A stretch of DNA of 64,000 bases from Castanea sativa (lineage: Eukaryota > Streptophyta > Magnoliopsida > Fagales > Fagaceae). The DNA lies in assembly GCF_040712315.1 (NCBI RefSeq), contig NC_134013.1, positions 77,816,001 through 77,880,000 on the forward strand. Direction: 5' to 3'. The notes beneath the pieces were generated by a model, which had not been told where the DNA came from, searched no databases, and worked only from the letters and a program-made list of their open reading frames with translations. Shown here piece after piece: positions 23,950 to 36,067 of the stretch; the first letter of the stretch is position 1, and every line of letters starts with the position of its first letter. The position numbers and the translations under genes are program-made.

Positions 23950-26900
23950 TGGAGATTTAATCTGGGTACAAGATCCCTCAGTTGTGTTCTTGGCCGAAAC
24001 ATGGTTGACTAAAGCTAGGCTTGAGGAAATTCGGGCACATTATAAGTTTGAAGGTATGATTGAAGTCTCAAGAGAAACTGGAGGTGGTGGGGTGGTAATT
24101 CTTTGGAAGATATATTTTGATCTCTCAGTGGATACATTCTCTCCTAACCATATTGATGCCATTGTAAACAACAGAAAAGATGACATGTGGAGGTTCACAT
24201 AAATCTATGGAGAATCGGATACAAGAAATCATCATATTTCTTGAGCAACTTTACGTAGATTAAAAGCTAAGCACTCTTTGCCTTGGATTTGCGCAGGCGA
24301 TTTCAATGAAATTACTAGAGCACATGAAAAATTGGGAGGAAGATTACGTCCATTCAGGCAAATGATGCAAGATTTTAGAGATGTTTTAAATGAATGTGGC
24401 TTTGGAGATTTAGGGTACATGGGAGGAAAATATACATGGTGCAACAGACAATAGGATGGATACACAATTTGGGAGAGGATTGATAGGGCTGTGGCAACAA
24501 TTGACTAGCTTGAAAAATTCCCAGACACAAAAGTAATACACTTGGAGTGTGGGACTTCAGACCACAAGCCAATTATAATATTCCCAATAGGTATTCCAAA
24601 AAAGATTCAAAGGCCATAGAGGTTTGAAAAAATGTGGATTGATAAGGAAGGGTGCCAAGCTTCAGTGGAGTCGGCTTGGAGGCAACCAGCCTTTGGGGAT
24701 TCAATGGAACAGGTGGAAGATAAATTAAAAAGATGCCAATTGAATTTGAAATGGTGGAGCAGGAATTCATTCGGCAATGTGACCAAGCAGCTAAGGGAAA
24801 AAAAGGAAAAATAAAAAAGAGAAGAGGATGCAGTGATTGGGGGAGGAACAATGGATGGGGTGCTGAAATTGAAGAGGGAGATTAGTGATTTACTGGTGAA
24901 AGAAGAAAAGATGTGGAAGCAGAGGTCTAGAGCACTATGGCTACATGAAGGGGACAAGAACACAAGCTACTTTCATAGCCAGGCAACTCATAGATGCTAA
25001 CAAAATAAAATCTGTGAGTTGAGAAATTCAGAGGGGCTGATGTGCACGGATGAGGGAGGGATTGCCCAAATCCTTATCACCTAATATCAGGAACTATTTA
25101 ATTCAGCCTTTCCATGTAATTTGGATCAAGCCATGACAGATATCCTATGTGCAATCACAATCGAAATGAATAACATGTTGCAAAAGGAGTATACTTGAGA
25201 TGAGGTGGACATGGCGGTGTTTCAGATGGAAGCTTTAAAGGCGCTAGGCCTCGATGGCATGTCTCCATTGTTTTTTCAATACTATTGGAAAATCATTGGG
25301 GATGAAGTTTTGGCGGCAGTACTAAATTGTTTGAATATAGGTTCCTTTCCTCAATCTTTAAATAATACTTTTATCACACTTATTCCTAAGGTAAAAAGCC
25401 CAACTCTTGTATCTGATTTTCGTCCTATTTCTCTTTGTAATATCCTTTATAAAATAATGTCTAAGGTTGTGGTAAACAGGTTGAAAAGAATTTTACCTGA
25501 CCTCATATCTGAATCTCAGAGTGCTTTTCAATCAGATAAAGCCATTTCTGACTGCATATTAGTTGCCTTTGAAACCTTACACCATATGAAGAATCAGAAG
25601 TCAAAGAAAATGGGGTTCTTGGCCTTGAAGCTTGACATGAGTAAGGTGTATGATCGGGTTGAGTAGGGGTTTCTTAAAAAAGTCATGGAGAAGATGGGCT
25701 TTGGCGATAAATGGGTGAAGCTGATAATGGAGTGTATAAGTACGGCCTTTTACTCAATCTTGGTGAATGGGGAACCAAAGGGTGATATTAAACGATCTAG
25801 AGGAATAAGACAAGGCAACCCTCTCTTACCCTATTTGTTCATATTGTGCTCTGAAGGTTTAAATAGGTTAATTTAGGCTGCAGCTAGGGAGGACGAGATA
25901 AGGGGGTTTTCTTTGTGTAGGAATGGACCACGGATCAGCGACCTTTTCTTTTTAGGCGATACTTTGCTTTTTTGTAGAGCAGTAATGGGAGATCTGGTAA
26001 AAATCCAAGATATTCTGAATCTTTATGAACAAGCTTACGGCCAGCAAGTAAATAGAGGGAAGACGACAATCATTTTTAGCAAGGCTGTCACCGAGGATAG
26101 AAAAGAAGAGATATCGATTTTTTTGGGGGTGGAGGAGGTCAAAGAGTATGAAAAATATTTGGGCTTACCAGCGGTGGTTGGGAAAAATAGGAGAGCAAGC
26201 CTAAATTATATAAAAGAACGAGTATGGAATAAATTGCAAGGGTGGAAAAAGCAACTTTTATCTCAAGAAAGTAGGGAGGTACTTCTAAAAGCCGTGGTCT
26301 AAGCCATTTCAACTTTTGCTATGTCTTGCTTTAAACTTCTGGTGGGTCTTTGCCATGATATTGAGATGATGATAAGGAATTTTGGTGGGGGCAAAGAGGG
26401 GAGCAAAGGAAAATTAATTGGAGGAATTGGGAGGTAATGTGTCAACCAAAAGATCAAGGAGGTTTGGGGTTCAAAGATTTGGTTAAGTTTAATGAGGCGA
26501 TGCTTGCAAAATAGGTTTGGAGGTTGCTGCATGATCAATCATCTCTATTTTTGCTTGTATTCAAAGCAAAATATTTCCCTCATGGGACGGTGTTTGAAGC
26601 AAAGAAACCATCCAGTTCATATGCATGGCAAAGTATATCAAAAGCTAGATTGGTCATAGAAGCGGGCTTGATGTGGAGAGTGGGGGATGGCTCAACCATT
26701 CGGGTGTACTAGGATAAATGGCTACCTAGAAAATTCCCTTCCAAGATTAGTTCACTACAGATATGTGCACCAGGAGATGTGCGAGTCACTTCCTTGTTCG
26801 ACCAAGACACAAAACAGTGGGACTGTGTGAAGATTGATCACCTCTCTACCATTTGAAGCAACAAAAATAAAGTCCATTCTTTTATGTATCACTAATCAGG

Positions 26901-27965
26901 CAGATTGTATGATTTGGCCAAGATGCTAGGATGGAATATACTCGGTGAAAACTGGATATCAATTGCTATGTGAGCTAGACATAGAACAGAGCATCAGGGT
27001 CAGACATGGCAAGCAAGAGTGTTTTTTGGAGGCGCCTTTGGAAGATGAAGGCACTGAATAAGATAAAAATTTTACTATGGCGTACGTGCTCCGAAACTTT
27101 GCCTACAAGATGCAACTTACTTCGGAGGAAAGTGCTAGATGATCCGACATGCCCTCAGTGTGGTGTTGAAATTGAAAACACGATGCAAGCAAAATGGGAA
27201 TGCAAACAGCTGCTCACGATATGGGAAAAAGGTATTTGGATGGATTTTGAAGGACCACCCAGCGATCTTGCATTTTACAGACCTGGTAGCTTTAGTTGGC
27301 GAGCAAGTGAAACAGCTGGAACGCTCTTTTCAACGGTAGCTTGGTCCATCTGGTGTCGCAGGAACAAGGTGAGGTGTAATGAACCGAGTGTGCCATTAGG
27401 AAAAATCCTAGAGAGCGTTGCTTCTCTACTGATGGAATTTCAAAGCCATACTCGGTCTGGTGTGAAAGCTTTGACATAGCGAGATATCAAATGGAAACCC
27501 CCAGAAGGATCTATGGTGAAGACAAATTTTGATGGGGCCTATGTTTGTAGAATCAGATCAAGCAGGGATAAGGGTGGTAGTCCAAAACCAGAGGGGCTAG
27601 GTCATGGCGGCTTTAGCTGAAAAAACACCCAAACCAGCATCCATAGAAATACTAGAGGTTTTGATAGCACAGAGTAGTCCAGTTCATCCTTGAGCTGGGT
27701 TTCACGCATTCCATTTTCGAAGGTGATGTTGAAATTATTATCAAGGCACTTGCTAAAGGAAACTGTTCTATTCCTAGTATAGGACACATTGTAAAAGACA
27801 TTGAGTCTATAATTGGTTTGTTACGAACCAAATCTTTCTCTCATGTTAGGAGCTGGCGGCAAGGTAACATTGTGGCCCATGCCTTAACTCAGAGAGCGAA
27901 ACTTTCTTTTCCTGTTTTAATCTGGATGGAGAATGTTCCATTAGATATTTATCATTTTGTCTGCT
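23950..27965 (+). pseudogene. LINE ORF2: APE endonuclease, RT, zf-RVT, RNase H
   Basis: Endonuclease motifs AETWLT (23990), CAGDFNEI (24290) and SDHKPII (24560) are present, with stops at about 24201, 24241, 24454 and 24508. The RT covers about 25200-26300: LGLDGMSPLFFQ, TLIPKV, DFRPISLCN, QSAF, LKLDMSKVYDRVE then TAG, GIRQGNPLLPYLF, and FLGD where the family has FADD. zf-RVT follows at 27000-27210 (CPQCG...C). An RNase H-like tail begins KTNFDGAY near 27515 and ends near 27960. The enzyme would nick DNA and copy its RNA at the nick. It is dead. Confidence 0.85.
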
Positions 27966-28030
27966 GATTTACCAATTAGTTAATAAAATGCCGAAGAGTT
28001 TGGTTTCTCAAAAAAAGAAAAGAAAAAAGA

Positions 28031-30023
28031 ATTTCTAAAAAACTAAGAAATAAATTATACCAGACGATACTAAATATTAAAATGAAGATCGTGGAATCCC
28101 CATAGTAATGGCATTCTATGTTGTCTTATTTTTGTAATTTAAACTACAGACATTCTCATTTCCCAGCATCAATCTACCTATCTTAAAAAAATTGTAGGTT
28201 TGATTTCAGTCCATAATTTATTTTTTTCTCTCTAGAGCATGTGAATCTCTTAGTGCCGCCTCATGTAAAAAAACGGAAGAAAAAGATCCATTGCTTTCAC
28301 ACTTATTTGTTTTATTGGTGACTCTATTTTTTCTGAAGTATTCAAACACGAGAAAGTTACGTATTATGAAGAGACTAGTTCATGCTGCATATATATATAT
28401 ATTAAGCGCTGCATGTTGTTGACAAAGACAAAATTTACACCATCTATTTAATTAACGCGGCAGTTCAAGGAAGGTTCTGTTTTTAATTTAATAAAAATAG
28501 AGGTTTCTGGTGATGTGAAAGAAAAAGATGGTAAAGTAGCAAACAAAAGAAGGATTCAAATTTTTCTAGAAACCTTATTGTCGCCTTTGACGCAAGGCTA
28601 CTAGATACATCAACTAATATATTGATCGATCTGGGAACGGTGTAACCTATCTCTCCAAAGTCTACCTAAAAAAATAAAACTTGAAAGATCTTCTTCTTTT
28701 ATTTATCTTATCATGATTCATCATATTCTTTTCCTACTGTTGATTTTGAGAATTTATAATTACAAAGTTTAAAATACCCTTTTTGTTATAATTTGTTTAT
28801 GGGGGAAAAGAAGAAAGGGAAAAGGACTTTGAGGAAAGAGGTTAGTGGAAAAAAAAACGTGAATGGTTGGGTTTAACTTTAACAAGGGTAATCCATTCAA
28901 AAGATGGCAAACTGGGAAGCATATATATTATTTCTATTGTAATGGGGATTCCGGTGCTTATCTTGAAATGAAATAAAATAGATTGGAACAATCCCATTAA
29001 TCAAAATTCAATACCATTCAACTTCGGTTTTATGTGTAATATAAATTTCTTTCACATAAACGTGAATCTCGAGTAAATGAGCTGATATTAAGATAAGTTC
29101 TGGCTCAAAGCAACTCCTATGGGGGCACCTTTTGGTTGTGAGATGCTTGTTTAACTTCCGTATTCATCTCCTTTTTTATTTACCTGGGTGCACTGTCTTC
29201 AAAAACTTCCTGTTGAACCGGATTCTATTTCAATCCATGGTGGCCCAATTGATATAACAATAATAATGTCTTAAGTCAACTGGTAGAATACATTGCATCA
29301 ACCTACGATTATCAATGTATTACTTTAATTTACCTATTCCACGCTAAAATTATTGTTAAATATCAATCATCTCAACAGCTCCTAATAAGTTAATATGGTT
29401 AACAAGATGCAAATGAATATCGAGTTGAGTTTCTTGACTTTTACTCGCTTTTCTCAACCAAAAAAAAAAAAAAAAAATGCCTTTGAAATGTTACTTATTT
29501 ATACCATATTGCCGTGTCATGTTTCGGGTAGAGTTTCTTGACTTTTACTTGCTCTCAAGTCCTTCAAATGTCATTTTATATACACCATATTTTGTCATGC
29601 TTCATATGCTCACTAATAAATTAATTAAAATTACAATTACCATTTTCTAAGCATTTTAATTATCTATATAGAATGTGTCTAAATGTATTAAAATATAGCC
29701 GTTGTTAATAAGACAAAGGTGGAGGCTATTGAAAAGAAACCTTCTCATCATTTCCATGATTGACTTTAAAAGTATTTCCTTTGTGTATACCCGACACTCC
29801 CTGGATATGTAAGAAAGATAAAAATTTCCAAAATTTTAGCTAAATCTCAGTAATTAGAGTCCTTAGCTTGAGAAACAAGATACTATCTATTTCAGTAGAA
29901 ATGAAAGAAAGTTTATTCAATGGTTTAAATTTTATTTTTTGAAGCTGAAAATTTATTGAGTAATATTATTTAAAATTTTAAATAACGTGACACTAAATGT
30001 ATCTTTAGATTTTTAATATTTAG
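28031..30023. other. AT-rich intergenic DNA, no gene seen
   Basis: No coding domain recognised. It holds short A/T runs and a TA dinucleotide patch near 28388-28402. Confidence 0.45.
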
Positions 30024-30234
30024 GTTGTGTTTGTCATTGACTTAAAAAGTCAGTTTTTTTTTTTTTAATTATTTAACTTAATTTTCTATTATTCATGGGT
30101 CATATTATATTTTTTGGTACTATTCATGGGTCCCACTGTATTATTTCAGTTACTTTTTAGCTTTATTTACAGTACTTTTAGTAATTTTTTTTTTTTTAAT
30201 TTCAGCTAAATAAACTATTCCCAAATAGACTCTT
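30024..30234. mobile_element. MITE-like short repeat, copy 2
   Basis: Shares several blocks with 19141-19336 (TTTTTTGGTACTATTCATGG, CACTGTATTATTTCAG, TTTATTTACAGTACTTT). The ends are GTGTTTGTC and CCCAAATAGAC, degenerate versions of the copy-1 ends. Non-coding. Confidence 0.6.
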
Positions 30235-31104
30235 AATATGAATCATAAAATTGGTTCAATTTAAATGTAGAGGATCCTAATTTTTTTAAATAAATAAATT
30301 TAATAGTTATACGAGGGGATTTGAACCATGAACATTTTCAATTGAAAGACCAAAATGTGACAATTGAACTACAATAGACATGATTCTAATTCTCAAAGGG
30401 TTACCTTTTCCTTGGTGATAAACCAAGGATTATTTATGGCTTTAATGGCAGCGTAAAGAAATGGTAATAAGTCATAGTATAGTTGTGTCATAGAACCATA
30501 CCATGCTTGATCAAGGTTATATATAAACGGTGGAAGTTTATGTTTATGTACACAACTCTTTTTTCTTTAATTTCTTTTTATAATAATCTATATATTGATA
30601 TGTCAAGTTTTGATTAGTGAATAATAAATTAAAAAGGTGATATAGGGATGGACCTTTAAACTTTTACATACCAATCACGACTTATAATCTTAACTTGTTA
30701 AATAAGTTTTGTCTCTAACCAAATTGTTAAAAAGGTCTTTTTTTGGGTCGCCTTTGTATCTTAATTATACAAACGAAGACTTCCTATTATAAAGCCTTCG
30801 GATTTTTTCTTAAGATGCAGGTATGGTTAATGTGAAAATGTAAGATGGTCAATTTCGATTTATATTATTAAATTTTTTTTTTTGTATCTCCATCATTGAA
30901 AAACAACTGAAAAATGAATGCATCATTGGGACGAAGTTTCATGCTTGAGTAGATTGACACGCAAACCAAGCTTATTTTTTTTTTTTTATTTTTTTTTTCA
31001 AAATCCTTATTCTTCTGGTAGAAAATATTCCTTCGCCTAATGGTAAGACTCTAACGTACAGTAACGTTGACAGGGCAGGCTATATGCATAGAAAATTTGT
31101 TATA

Positions 31105-31602
31105 ATGGCCAAAATAACCCCAAAACCTAAAAAAATTATCAAAATTCCCTCAAAACCTAGAAAATGACTAAAATATTCTTAGAACCTTTAATCCTGACAA
31201 AAATACCCCCCAATACATCCAAAATACCCCAAACCTCTATTTTCGTAATTTAAGAGGTTACAAATGTATTTTGGTCATCTTACAGGGTTAGGGGTATTTT
31301 AGTCACTTTAAAGGTTTCAAGGGTGTTTTGGTCATTTTAGATATTTTCTGGGGGTATTTGGTTGTTTTAGAGGTTTAGGGCTATTTTGGTCAATTTATAG
31401 GTTTCGGGGTATTTTTAATAATTTTAGAAGTTTTGGGATTATTTTTGGTCATTTTAGAGGTTTTGGGCGTATTTGGTCATTTTACAGGTTCATGGCTTAT
31501 TTTGGTCATTTTATAGGTTGAGGGTATTTCAGACATTTTACAGGTTTTAGGGGCATTTTTGTCATTTTATAAATTTCAGGGGTATTTTGGTCATTTTACG
31601 GT
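31105..31602. repeat. Inverted minisatellite (~31-bp units)
   Basis: From about 31245 to 31602 an imperfect unit of about 31 bases recurs around ten times, with core GGGTATTTTGGTCATTTTA followed by an AGGTTT block. From 31105 to about 31235 the same unit appears about four times in reverse complement (CAAAATAACCCCAAAACCT). The two halves can therefore fold on each other. No coding capacity. Confidence 0.75.
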
Positions 31603-33158
31603 ATACCTTACCCATGGCCATCACTATGCCAAGATATATAAAGTAAAATTGGGAACCAATCGCACATGTAAATTCATGCTAATAAACTATGTTCGAATCT
31701 CGGCCAGCAATATGTTGTTCTCACTGTAGGCTAATGAAACTTGCAGCCTCAGTGTCTTACATGTACTGTACATGTATATATATATTAAATAACTAATAAA
31801 AATTTGGAAAAGTTAACCGGTATTGGTTTAGAAAATATTTTTAGAAATTTTTTATGGAAAAAGAAAGAAAAAAAAGTAACTAGTTTGCTTAACAACTATT
31901 TATATTTCTCATTGTTATTATATAAGTTCAATGGACTTAGGTCCATGGAGTAGGTTACTTATACATCACACCTCATCTGCCTTTGTATTTTATTACACAC
32001 AATTTAATATACAATATTTCAGACTTTAATATGACATTAGAATAAGAGGTATTGGGTGGTCTACATGTGAAGGAATAAATTCACCACCTCCTAATAGTTT
32101 AAATTTTTAAGATAATTAGTAATTTAACACTCATAAAAGTGGTATTAAAACTTTTTTAAAATTGTCAATTAACAAATATCTTAAGGGCAACATTAATCCA
32201 CCCATCAAAAATTATAGACTAGAAAGTCTTAACGCAATTCCATGTCTACGTGTGGGCGGGGTAATGGGTAAAAAACACGGTAGTTGAAAGATTGGGATTT
32301 TACTCTCTAATGGCTCTTGAAAATGGTAACAGATACTGGAATGGACAGAAATTCCATTTCGGCTTCCCAAAAGCCATTCCTCTTTTTTGATTGTTTATTG
32401 CCATTGGATTCCACAATACGAATGCTAAATGCATAATGCATGGAAAATGCGATTCCTTTCCCAAATCCCCTCACTTTATGACCATGATTCCCACACTGTT
32501 CAAAGTTCAAACCCTTGTCAACCTCATGGGACACGAGAAGTGCCATATATAACTCAGGTCAATGCAGATACATTTTGTCACTAACAACTTATTCAACATA
32601 CCACAAACATCATTTGCACATGCTTAACTTGTAGAAATATAGGATGTCGATTATGATTTGTTACCAAAAGCTAATACTGTTAAGAGGTGGACCAAAATAA
32701 CTTGTATCAAACTCACAAGCACATTAAGCAGCATCATCTTGTGCATAATACATTACATGATGACTGGATCATAATATCTGAGTAGGAATGACAAATTAAA
32801 TTACATTTGCAGTTACACATCACCTCCACCATGTCAATAGGAATTCATTAATTTTCCTTAACAGATATTATAATAAGGTTAAAATTTATAGTATTAGCTA
32901 CATAATGATTGTTCTTTCGCATCAAGTTAAGATATTAATCGACTTTTGGTGTAAATAAGATTCAAATTTACCTATTAAGCACTTGAAACCAACTTATAAT
33001 AATTTAATTTGGTTAATTAGTAAGTTCTAGAACTTACTGATATTGACCATAATTATTTTCGTGGAGGCAACGGCATAGACTTTTACATGGTGAACCTCAA
33101 GTTATACTCTGCTAATCAAGAAAGTAGTACCATACCTTCTTCCTGCTTTTAGAAACCT
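31603..33158. other. AT-rich intergenic DNA upstream of the second phytocyanin gene
   Basis: No coding domain recognised. A short GC-richer patch at 32300-32540 gives an open frame on the minus strand that has no known domain. Confidence 0.4.
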
Positions 33159-33159
33159 C

Positions 33160-33168
33160 TATAAAAAG
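33160..33168 (+). promoter_or_regulatory. TATA box of the second phytocyanin gene
   Basis: TATAAAAAG lies 91-99 bases before the ATG at 33259. With initiation about 30 bases downstream this gives a 5' UTR of roughly 60 bases, normal for plant genes. Confidence 0.65.
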
Positions 33169-33258
33169 ATCACAAACCACTCCTCAAATCATTGCAGTAA
33201 CAACCCAACACATTAGAAACAAGGCACACAGGAAAAGAAGTTGGGTATAGACTAAGCT

Positions 33259-34628
33259 ATGGCTAAGATTATCAGATTAGCCATTCTAGCCGTAGCACTT
33301 TTTGCTTTCCTACAAACCACAGTTGCTGTGACTACACATGTGGTTGGAGACAGCACAGGGTGGACGGTTCCTCCTAATAACGACTTACCCTTTTATGCTG
33401 TTTGGGCTGCGAAGCAAGCCTTCATTCTTGGTGACATTCTGCGTAAGTATAGATAAATAAGTTGCTAGTCTCATTTACTTTATTCTCTTTTGTTGATTTG
33501 TGGATGAATTTAGATCAAAGAGGTCCAATCTCCACCTGAGATTTTTTCTAAATTCAATGATCTTTGATGTTTTATCAGTTTTCAACTTCACTACTGGACA
33601 AGAAGATGTAGCCAGAGTTACGAAGGAAGCTTTCTTGATCTGCAATTCAACAAACCCAATCTCTCTCATAACAACCGGGCCAGCAACTTACTCGTTGAAC
33701 TCGACCGGCGAGTACTACTTCATAGGCACCTTGAACAACAACTGTGCTCAGGGACAAAGGCTTGCAATCAACGTGACCACATCTCCTGGACCAACTGCTA
33801 GTCCTGTTCCCAGAACAATGCCAGAGAATTATACAGTCGGTGGTAACATGGGATGGATCGTCCCACCACTTGGTGAAATTGCTTATATTACTTGGGCTTA
33901 CAACAAGACTTTCATCGTCGGAGACACTCTAGGTACAGACTTTATGATGTGATTAACTGTAATTGATAAACTATCATTTTCACATCAATCCACCACATCT
34001 TTCTATAACTCACAATTGATTATTTTAGAGTTGTGACAAAAATGATTGACACAAAAGCTGTATTAAGAAGCTGTATATAAACTGCATAAAATACTTGTCT
34101 TTTACAGCAAGAAATGAAGAAAGATTGAAACCTTATATTCTTCCATATTCAACAAAAATACTTTGGGAAAAAAAAGAACATTAAACAAATTTTGTAGATG
34201 GAAACCCAAATAAGAAATTATATCTTCCTCTATCTCTAAGCCAATTTTTGAACGTTTTTGCAGTGTTCAACTTTTTGAATGGATCAGATGACGTTGCCTC
34301 GGTGACCAAAGAAGCTTATAACAGCTGCAACTTTAGCACAAGTCTAGCACTTTATAACAATAGTCCTGCATATATCACCCTCACGGCCACCGGCGAGTAT
34401 TTCTTCACCAGCACCTATCAATACCACTGCGCCTTGGGTCAGAAACTAGCCATTAACGTCACTGGCTCCGGCACCGCCTATCCACCTTCCAGCTCCGCCC
34501 ACTCTCCTTCAGGTTCACATGGTCCCACCGCTTCTCCTCCATCAGGGAGTACTAGTGCTGCCCCATCTAGGATTTCCGGTGGATATTTATTCGGCATCTT
34601 GACCATTGCCATGGTTGTATTTTATTGA
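33259..34628 (+). CDS. Two-domain phytocyanin-like protein, GPI-anchored (three exons)
   Basis: Exons 33259-33442, 33579-33932 and 34264-34628 join to 300 residues; introns of 136 and 331 bp start GTAAG and GTACA and end CAG, both phase 1 at the equivalent place (before FNF) in each domain. A signal peptide ends near TTVA. Domain 1 begins VTTHVVGDSTGW; domain 2 begins YTVGGNMGW without a new signal peptide. Copper sites are degraded. In domain 1 the first His is Glu (GQEDVARV) and the second His is Asn (NNNCAQGQ). In domain 2 the first His is Asp (GSDDVASV), while Cys, the second His (YHC) and Gln remain. The protein ends in a Pro/Ser/Gly-rich linker and a hydrophobic tail (YLFGILTIAMVVFY), so a GPI anchor is likely. 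It resembles early-nodulin-like phytocyanins that do not bind copper. An alternative model is two genes, but no stop or second signal peptide separates the domains. Confidence 0.88.
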
Positions 34629-34760
34629 TTTTTATCAGTTCATGGGTTGAGTATGGTTGACTTTGTTCTTTGTTATTTTGTATATTTACGATCGTATCAT
34701 ATTGTTTTATACATGTACACTATGAGGATGTACTATCCATTCTATTCAGTTTATACTTTA

Positions 34761-34766
34761 AATAAA
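34761..34766 (+). terminator. Poly(A) signal candidate, second phytocyanin gene
   Basis: AATAAA 133 bases after the TGA stop, close to the distance seen in the paralogue at 14961. Confidence 0.55.
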
Positions 34767-34787
34767 GATTTTGTTTCTGTGTTTAAG

Positions 34788-34927
34788 AGAGTGTTTGGGA
34801 GAGTTGTTTGATTTATGTTATTTGAGTGTTTTTGATATACGTGTAGGTAAAAAAAAATGTGAAAAAGTACGTAATGTTGTTTAAAATGTGTTAAAATGTG
34901 TTAAAACTATGGTGCCAAACAGGCTCT
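34788..34927. mobile_element. Short MITE-like element
   Basis: Starts AGAGTGTTTGG and ends CCAAACAGGCTCT; the reverse complement of the end is AGAGCCTGTTTGG, so the ends are imperfect inverted repeats. 140 bp, non-coding, 22 bases after the poly(A) signal of the phytocyanin gene. Confidence 0.6.
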
Positions 34928-35913
34928 AAACATTCCTCACTATGATTATTATGCTTCTTTTCCCTAAGCTTAGTTTAAAGCTGCAATAAATCCTATGGAT
35001 GTAGATCGGTTGAACTATCTAGTCAATTTAATCAAGTGCCTTGTGAGACATTTGATCCAATTATTTTCTGGACAAGGTTTTCCTTTAGTTAATTTTTATA
35101 TGTTATTCTTTCTTATGGTACTATATAGTTTTATAATGCCTAATTATCTGTCAATATAAAGAGAACCATAGGTCCTACAACTAGCTTCACTTAAATATCA
35201 CTTGTCATCACAATCCAAATTCAACTCAAAGATCAACATCCTATCAAAATAGAGGTCACTATTCCTTTTTTTTAAAGCACCACAAACCATTACATTTCAC
35301 AATATATAAACCACCATTCATCCGATTACAAGTTCAGTCCATTAACTTCAAATCTACTAATTAAACAAAAGAATCACATGTACAATATCAACTATTAACC
35401 TAGAATGTTTTACTATTTCCAACTCCATAAAAAAAATTGGAACTTAAACTTCTAATAGCGAAAATATCACAAAATACATAATGAATATCACTTTCAAAAT
35501 TAAACCTATGAGAATCCCACCAAAAATCAAACATAAAGCTCTTATATGATTTTACTGTCACGCCCAGGTACGAAGGGAGACTTTGACCATTGGGGCAATG
35601 CCCCCAATTTTATTCTCATTTTTAAATATTAATATATACATCGGTATCAGTTTTAATAATTTTGTTGTATAATATTACACTTTACCCTTATAACAATATC
35701 ATTGATTCTTTTAAAAGTAATATTATAGTTACAAACTTTTCTAAAATATTTATATAGAGATAGTAAATTCTTATTAGTTTGCATCTAGACTCAGCACTTA
35801 CGTCACTTTTTTACTTACTAATAACCACTTACCATATTAACAATTTGTAAAAAAAATTTGTAACTCTAACATTTTCCTCATCTTAAAGGCCTTAAAAAAA
35901 TTTATAGATCTAA

Positions 35914-35959
<46 letters not shown>

Positions 35960-36062
35960 CCAAAAAAATTAGTCCAACAACAAAAATTACCAATTGTAAA
36001 GCTAAAAGCAACTATGTTCAATTAATCAATTTTACCCAAAACAAATAACTTGACCTTTTAAA
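34928..36062. other. Intergenic DNA with (TA)n tract
   Basis: AT-rich, no coding domain. A TA dinucleotide run lies at about 35922-35953. Confidence 0.5.
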
Positions 36063-36067
36063 AAGTT

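Larger units (their letters stand above)
22337..28030 (+). mobile_element. L1-type LINE, decayed, with A-rich tail
   Basis: An ORF1 with a DUF4283-type domain and a degenerate zinc knuckle is followed by an ORF2 with endonuclease, RT, zf-RVT and RNase H, and then by an A-rich tail (CTCAAAAAAAGAAAAGAAAAAAG, about 28005-28030). This is the standard layout of plant L1 elements. The 5' limit (about 22337) is where GC content rises. I could not find a convincing target-site duplication. Both ORFs have stops and frameshifts. Confidence 0.88.
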
